A DNA stretch of 28,741 bases from an uncultured Eubacteriales bacterium. GTDB lineage: Bacteria > Bacillota > Clostridia > Lachnospirales > Lachnospiraceae. Where the stretch lies: the NCBI GenBank assembly GCA_900548855.1, contig URMF01000045.1, positions 1 through 28,741 on the forward strand, written 5' to 3'. Positions 24,900 to 28,741 of this stretch are shown piece by piece (the first letter of the stretch is position 1; every line of letters begins with the position of its first letter). The position numbers and the translations under genes were made by a program. Below the pieces are notes generated by a model, which had not been told where the DNA came from, searched no databases, and was given only the letters and a program-made list of their open reading frames with translations.

Positions 24900-25310
24900 T
24901 TATTCTATGTCACAATCATAAAAATTTGAATCGTATATACCTTCATTAAACATTTTTGCCTCTGCATATCTTCTTTTGAGAGTTCCGAGACCATCTTTAC
25001 TCGCATTATAATATGTTAAAAACTCTTCTTCAATCTCCTCTTTAGAATAATTGCCTGATATTAGCATTTTTTTAAAATGAGGAGAATCATCATTCAGTGT
25101 GCCTGCACCAACATTAAATGCTAATGCTACTATTGCATCAATTTCATTTGGAGTTAGATATATCCCCTCATCTTCTAATTTCCGAAAGAAATCATATGGT
25201 ATTTGATTTATTATATCCTGTAATAAAAGTTTTTCTGCTTCTTCCAATGTAATATATTCTTTTGTCAACCACTTATCACTATCACCATTTTTTTGTAAAA
25301 TCATGTCCAT
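24900..25310 (-). CDS. GH24-type lysozyme toxin, C-terminal half (frameshifted)
   Basis: This frame carries the C-terminal lobe of a phage-type lysozyme (glycoside hydrolase family 24): LTPNEIDAIVALAFNVGAG, then a helix and LGTLKRRYAEAKMF. It is the continuation of the frame at 25282-25671. Removing one A from the run of seven (25288-25294) would give DTIGYGHDFTKNGDSDKW in one frame. The apparent ATG is internal to the lysozyme fold and has no binding site. Without its N-terminal half, which holds the catalytic glutamate, it cannot be active. The family call is good; whether the shift is a mutation, a slippage site or a sequencing error is open. Confidence 0.75.
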   Translation of the reverse strand: MDMILQKNGDSDKWLTKEYITLEEAEKLLLQDIINQIPYDFFRKLEDEGIYLTPNEIDAIVALAFNVGAGTLNDDSPHFKKMLISGNYSKEEIEEEFLTYYNASKDGLGTLKRRYAEAKMFNEGIYDSNFYDCDIE

Positions 25311-25671
25311 AGCCTATTGTATCTAGAATACCATCTTCATTTGAATCATATGGTTTCTCCCAATACTCTCCTTCCGCATATTTTATAAACTCTATTAAAT
25401 CTTTTCTATCCTCGACATGATAATCATCAATACTAATACCAACATTACTCTCCTTCGGAATTTTTTCAGTTGTTGTTACATATTTAGTTGTCGTTATCTG
25501 TTCCGTTGTTGTCTGATTTGATTTTTTCCCACCATTCTTTTTATTACTATTACATCCATATAATACCGCTACCATAAAAAGGGCTACTGGCACAATAGCA
25601 AGCAACAGAAACTCTCCATCTCTATCCACAAACTTTACGGGATTTCCCCAGCAGTACCCATACGCATTCAA
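25282..25671 (-). CDS. Rhs hinge plus GH24-type lysozyme, N-terminal half
   Basis: The frame begins NAYGYCWGNPVKFVDRDGE, the Rhs hinge. It continues with one membrane helix (LLAIVPVALFMVAVLYG), a Thr-rich stalk (TTTEQITTTKYVTTTEK) and the catalytic end of a GH24 muramidase: FIKYAEGEYWEKPYDSNEDG, then TIGYGH. The E of AEGE, the D of the PYD loop and the T of TIGYGH fit the E-D-T catalytic triad. The frame then ends in an A7 tract at 25288-25294, one base out of frame with the C-terminal half at 24900-25310. The TTG start has no binding site; the true start was presumably in a lost long Rhs protein. The stalk suggests the enzyme would stay tethered outside. Confidence 0.75.
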   Translation of the reverse strand: MNAYGYCWGNPVKFVDRDGEFLLLAIVPVALFMVAVLYGCNSNKKNGGKKSNQTTTEQITTTKYVTTTEKIPKESNVGISIDDYHVEDRKDLIEFIKYAEGEYWEKPYDSNEDGILDTIGYGHDFTKKW

Positions 25672-25752
25672 GGTCTCCGGATAGGTCTTACTCCGCTTTT
25701 ACGTATCGTAGTGATAGGACATTACAGTCTCTCCTCCATGATTTATATTACT
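25672..25752 (-). pseudogene. Rhs core remnant with internal deletion
   Basis: In frame with the lysozyme cassette, this reads NHGGETVMSYHYDT, a TAA stop, then KRSKTYPETL. In other copies about 55-60 residues separate SYRYD from YPETL, so the middle of the core was deleted here. The stop confirms that nothing upstream is translated into the toxin. Confidence 0.75.
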
Positions 25753-25772
25753 AACTTACATAATCAAGCCTC

Positions 25773-26597
25773 TTAAACACTAATTGTCTCCATCATTTCA
25801 TATGATGAAAATTTTCTCCCTTTTATAATATCTTCTTTCTTTCTGATTCGAATTAACTTTTTATAGAATTCATTAACATAGCATTCCAATTTGTCCTTTT
25901 CACAATATAATATCGTATTCTGTTCTTTCTTATATCCAATAAATACAACTTCATATTCCCAATATCCTATTTTCAAAAAATTTTGCCTATAATACCCTTT
26001 TTCATTTTTTGCTCTTACTTTTAAAATATAAAAAATTGCGTCATCTTTCTCTTCTTTCTGTAAGCCATATTCTAACCAAATGTCTAATTTTTCCTTATCT
26101 GCAAAAAAACATTTTAAATAATTCGTGAAATACTTATAATATTCTTTTACATTGTCTTCCAATTCATCTTTTGAACATTTAGCAATACTATGTTTTTTAT
26201 ACAAAACACAGTCGCTTAATTTTTCTAAATTAATCATATTACTTTCAATTTTACAAATTTTATTACCATAATTGTCATAAATAAAAACATTGTCATTATC
26301 ATTTAACACAATGTTTCCTATGCTATCAATAGAGAAAAATTTTTTCCTACCAAACATATTTACATACTTACAACTTCCCTCTTCTACTACTATTTTCCGC
26401 AAACAATAATTCGACCATGTTATATACATACCAATACATAATATTAATATTATCATAAATATAGATGGTAAATCTTTTATACATGGTACGGCAAATCCTT
26501 TAGCTAATAAGAATATGATAAGTAAACAAACCGAAATAAGCAATCCCAAAAAAAGTGCTCCCTTTAAATTATGTTTAATTTCGAAATTTTCTTCCAT
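25773..26597 (-). CDS. Two-helix membrane protein with PH-like domain, candidate immunity
   Basis: The 274-residue protein has two N-terminal membrane helices (about 14-33 and 40-60) followed by a segment resembling bacterial PH-like domains of membrane proteins (KYVNMFGRKKFFSIDSIG, VFIYDNYGNKI). A helical and beta C-terminal region follows with many K and E. The ATG at 26597 follows AAAGGA. It lies 62 bases after the membrane-toxin cassette at 26660. Its start is also found fused to an Rhs piece at 23821-23843, so this gene family has moved with the cassettes. The immunity role is inferred. Confidence 0.65.
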   Translation of the reverse strand: MEENFEIKHNLKGALFLGLLISVCLLIIFLLAKGFAVPCIKDLPSIFMIILILCIGMYITWSNYCLRKIVVEEGSCKYVNMFGRKKFFSIDSIGNIVLNDNDNVFIYDNYGNKICKIESNMINLEKLSDCVLYKKHSIAKCSKDELEDNVKEYYKYFTNYLKCFFADKEKLDIWLEYGLQKEEKDDAIFYILKVRAKNEKGYYRQNFLKIGYWEYEVVFIGYKKEQNTILYCEKDKLECYVNEFYKKLIRIRKKEDIIKGRKFSSYEMMETISV

Positions 26598-26659
26598 GCT
26601 ATTAATTCCTTTCTGTCATCATATTTTTGTGAATAAATCTAACAAAAATTTTATTTTTA

Positions 26660-27430
26660 TCAATCTGGGCACTCCTCTTCTTCTTTAACAATATCCTCTA
26701 ATATTGTTTGTGCAATAGCAGAACCCATGTCGTATCCATAAACAAAAATTAAAAACTTTGTCAAATCCTCTTTAAGACACTGTTTATAAAAACCTTCTAA
26801 ACCATATTTATCATACTTTAATCCAAACAAATCATATTCTATTGTTCTTTTCAGAGGTTCAAAACTATGATTATAAAATTCCCATCCCAATAACAGCATA
26901 CTGAATATTGCACTAGACACTCCACTAATTATTGCATTTTTTAGCATTTGATTTTTATCAACATTTGCCATGTAATCACTCAATACACTCATTGATGCAC
27001 CAACAACAAAATTTCCTACAGCAACAACGCCTATTGTTACTGCTCCAATCATTCCTGCACTTGCCCCAGCTCCCACAATCGCTGTTGCAATTGTTGGTGC
27101 TGCCATAAAAACAACCGTACCAAGCATCGCTCCCGTTCCGGCAATACATGCTTCGTTTAAATTATAATCATACCATTTTTCTCCATTTTTAACGTTATCT
27201 ACTGTTTGAAATCCTAAATCAATCACTATACCTAAAATTCCTGCAACAAGTATACCTACTAAAATAGGAGATTGTCCATCCCTATCCACAAACTTCACCG
27301 GATTCCCCCAGCAATACCCATACGCATTCAAGGTCTCTGGATATGTCACACTCCCCTTCACCACATCCTCACTGGTAAACCTTCCACTCCACGCATCATA
27401 CTCCCTCGCCTGGGCATAGTATGTCCCCAC
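26660..27430 (-). CDS. Rhs hinge with glycine/alanine-rich membrane toxin domain
   Basis: The frame starts at a GTG inside the Rhs core (GTYYAQAREYDAWSGRFTSE, then NAYGYCWGNPVKFVDRDGQ). After the hinge come ILVGILVAGILGIVIDLGFQ, a glycine/alanine-rich region with several membrane-like helices, and a charged tail of about 75 residues ending DIVKEEEECPD. Such glycine-rich spacer regions often precede the toxin domain in polymorphic toxins, so the tail may be the active part, but it matches no family I recognise. No ribosome binding site precedes the GTG, and core sequence continues upstream in frame to 27619. Its toxin domain has no visible lesion. Confidence 0.7.
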   Translation of the reverse strand: MGTYYAQAREYDAWSGRFTSEDVVKGSVTYPETLNAYGYCWGNPVKFVDRDGQSPILVGILVAGILGIVIDLGFQTVDNVKNGEKWYDYNLNEACIAGTGAMLGTVVFMAAPTIATAIVGAGASAGMIGAVTIGVVAVGNFVVGASMSVLSDYMANVDKNQMLKNAIISGVSSAIFSMLLLGWEFYNHSFEPLKRTIEYDLFGLKYDKYGLEGFYKQCLKEDLTKFLIFVYGYDMGSAIAQTILEDIVKEEEECPD

Positions 27431-27619
27431 TACGTTATCTCTCTGATATCTCGTATAACCAAATGGTTGGAGTTGTCCCTGGTTTCCTAAAAGGTCTGTT
27501 CCAAATTCATCATAGCGGTAGGATATGACATCTTCTTCTCGCTGTAACAGATTATGGTAGTTCTTGGTAAAATCCAGGATATACGCTGTCTCTTTACTCC
27601 ATACCTCCGGTGTTTTATT
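27431..27619 (-). pseudogene. Rhs core remnant with in-frame internal deletion
   Basis: Open from a TAA at 27620-27622, the frame reads WSKETAYILDFTKNYHNLLQ, REED, then VISYRYDEFGTDLLGNQGQL and runs into the gene at 26660. In the 20-kb copy, IWDSEVLFMEENGESYS and about 15 further residues precede VISYRYD. Here they are missing, so an upstream part of the core (LLQREE) is joined directly to DVISY. No start codon is found. Confidence 0.75.
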
Positions 27620-27669
27620 TTAGACATAAGAATACGGCATTATCTATTCAATTCATAAAAGGTCAGAAA

Positions 27670-28290
27670 TCATTCAACATCACTTGTTGAATCATCAAGA
27701 TATTTCTTCTTTGCTTGAAACATAAACCACCCTAGGGCTAACCATCCACAACTGAACATCAAAGAAATAATCATATTTACCACATAATGTTGTTGAACAG
27801 TAAGATGTCCTGCAACTCCTATTACACTAGCCGCTACTGCATATGACAATCCTCTTTCTGGTTCTTTCTTCTTGTTTCTCTCTGGTTCTTTTTCTGAAGG
27901 TAATTTTTTATAGAAATTCCTATGTAATAAAAACAAGATCACTGCTACTGCACTATAAATATATATAATTTCATATCCTAGTCTTTGTTTTAACTTATAA
28001 TACCTTCTCAGTACCTCATATAACATAACTAATGAAAATATTATGCATTCAATTCCTACAAGGCAAGAAAAAGCTTTCCGGTTATCTAATCTGTTTATAA
28101 TAGTAAATAAACATGTGGTTAAAAAAACAGTCACCATAATTATTACAATTTTTTTACATTCTGCTTCCCAATTAAATGGTTCGTCTACATCTAACAGGCC
28201 CATGCAATTAAAAAAACTAATCACTATATACATAAACATTAATCCTGCCTGTGCCTTAAACTTATCCTTTAATTCCATTTTTTTCTCCAT
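27670..28290 (-). CDS. Six-helix membrane protein, candidate immunity (copy 2)
   Basis: The 206-residue protein has about six membrane helices, for example FMYIVISFFNCMGLL, IVIIMVTVFLTTCLFTII, YIYSAVAVILFLL and IISLMFSCGWLALGWFMF. The ATG at 28290 follows AAGGGAG; the frame's extension to 28341 starts at GTG without a site. It is the same length as the protein at 18331-18951 and aligns with it throughout. It lies 93 bases after the glycine-zipper toxin stop at 28384. An immunity role against that toxin is the best inference. Confidence 0.7.
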   Translation of the reverse strand: MEKKMELKDKFKAQAGLMFMYIVISFFNCMGLLDVDEPFNWEAECKKIVIIMVTVFLTTCLFTIINRLDNRKAFSCLVGIECIIFSLVMLYEVLRRYYKLKQRLGYEIIYIYSAVAVILFLLHRNFYKKLPSEKEPERNKKKEPERGLSYAVAASVIGVAGHLTVQQHYVVNMIISLMFSCGWLALGWFMFQAKKKYLDDSTSDVE

Positions 28291-28383
28291 AAATACTCCC
28301 TTAAATAACTTTTCATAGCCAACTCTGCTATATGATTTCACACTTTTTTACCATTATGATTGCATATGCATCCATTCTACTAT

Positions 28384-28741
28384 TTATTCAAAACATTCAT
28401 ATGAATCACCAAACAAATTTTCTAACCAATTAATATTATACCACATAGCTTCCTTCATCTGTTCATTTATTGTTTTTCCATTATCTCCTTCTCGTTCATT
28501 AAAAAAATAGCCTAGCAAACCTGAATAAGCAATTGTCAATACTATCATTCCTATTCTGCTCCCCAAAGCTGCACCAACAGCTGCACCAGGAGCTGAACCA
28601 AATATTGCTCCTATAATAGCACCAAAAACCACTCCCGATATTTCAGCTAGAAACGCTGAAGTAGTCAAAACAAAAAGGCTAATTGTTAAATCAACAAAAG
28701 CATCAGATGCAGTTCGCTGCCAACTGGTACCTGCCTGTATG
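28384..28741 (-). CDS. Glycine-zipper membrane toxin domain (copy 2), 5' end outside window
   Basis: The frame is open to the right edge; the first visible residues are IQAGTSWQRTASDAFVDLTI. It continues through a glycine/alanine-rich membrane segment (GVVFGAIIGAIFGSAPGAAV, then GAALGSRIG) and ends with MKEAMWYNINWLENLFGDS and a short acidic tail. It matches the decayed copy at 18986-19791 in DNA and protein, but here the tail is in frame. It is therefore the better-preserved member. The Rhs core and start lie beyond 28741 and may belong to the full-length rhs gene. Membrane damage is the likely activity, inferred from the glycine-zipper pattern. Confidence 0.7.
   Translation of the reverse strand, partial: IQAGTSWQRTASDAFVDLTISLFVLTTSAFLAEISGVVFGAIIGAIFGSAPGAAVGAALGSRIGMIVLTIAYSGLLGYFFNEREGDNGKTINEQMKEAMWYNINWLENLFGDSYECFE

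Overview
The window looks like chromosomal DNA of a low-to-mid-GC Firmicute, most likely a gut Clostridium of the Lachnospiraceae type. The evidence is AGGAGG-like ribosome binding sites, TTG and GTG starts, clostridial-style lipoproteins, an HD-GYP response regulator and a TPP-riboswitch thiC operon. Nearly all genes lie on the minus strand, so the window is best read from right to left. No tRNA, rRNA or CRISPR array was seen.

Positions 1-4200 hold a thiamine operon. A promoter, a TPP riboswitch and an intrinsic terminator precede thiC, followed by thiM, thiE and a HAD phosphatase (thiE and HAD overlap by 4 bp). The 240-bp thiC-thiM gap carries a 60-bp-period tandem repeat and a long hairpin. 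Positions 4276-7780 encode two lipoproteins: one with an HExxH zincin motif, one resembling trigger factor (FKBP-like domain plus C-terminal arm). Positions 7893-12072 look like one operon: a coiled-coil protein, an Hpt domain, a response regulator with an HD-GYP domain, and an unusual single ORF joining a GT4 glycosyltransferase to an aldo/keto reductase. Positions 12273-13404 hold an XRE regulator and a LytTR response regulator with no histidine kinase.

The most interesting part is 13585-28741, an AT-rich island of Rhs-family polymorphic-toxin debris. At least six separate fragments of the same Rhs core C-terminus occur in one orientation (about 15.5, 19.8-20.2, 23.5-23.8, 23.85-23.95, 25.6-25.75 and 27.3-27.6 kb). 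Four reach a conserved hinge ending in DRDG, after which the DNA diverges into unrelated C-terminal domains: a glycine-zipper membrane domain, a beta-rich domain with membrane helices, a GH24 lysozyme and a glycine/alanine-rich membrane domain. Most are followed by one or two small genes that fit immunity proteins, many membrane-anchored. Two toxin-immunity families occur twice: the glycine-zipper toxin with a six-helix membrane protein, and a 275-residue anchored protein that follows the lysozyme in one copy. Many cassettes are decayed by frameshifts, stops and internal core deletions, and an IS3-family remnant sits among them. A full-length rhs gene is probably upstream, beyond the right edge; these fragments would be displaced tips and possible recombination donors. 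The toxin and immunity roles are inferred from architecture, not shown.
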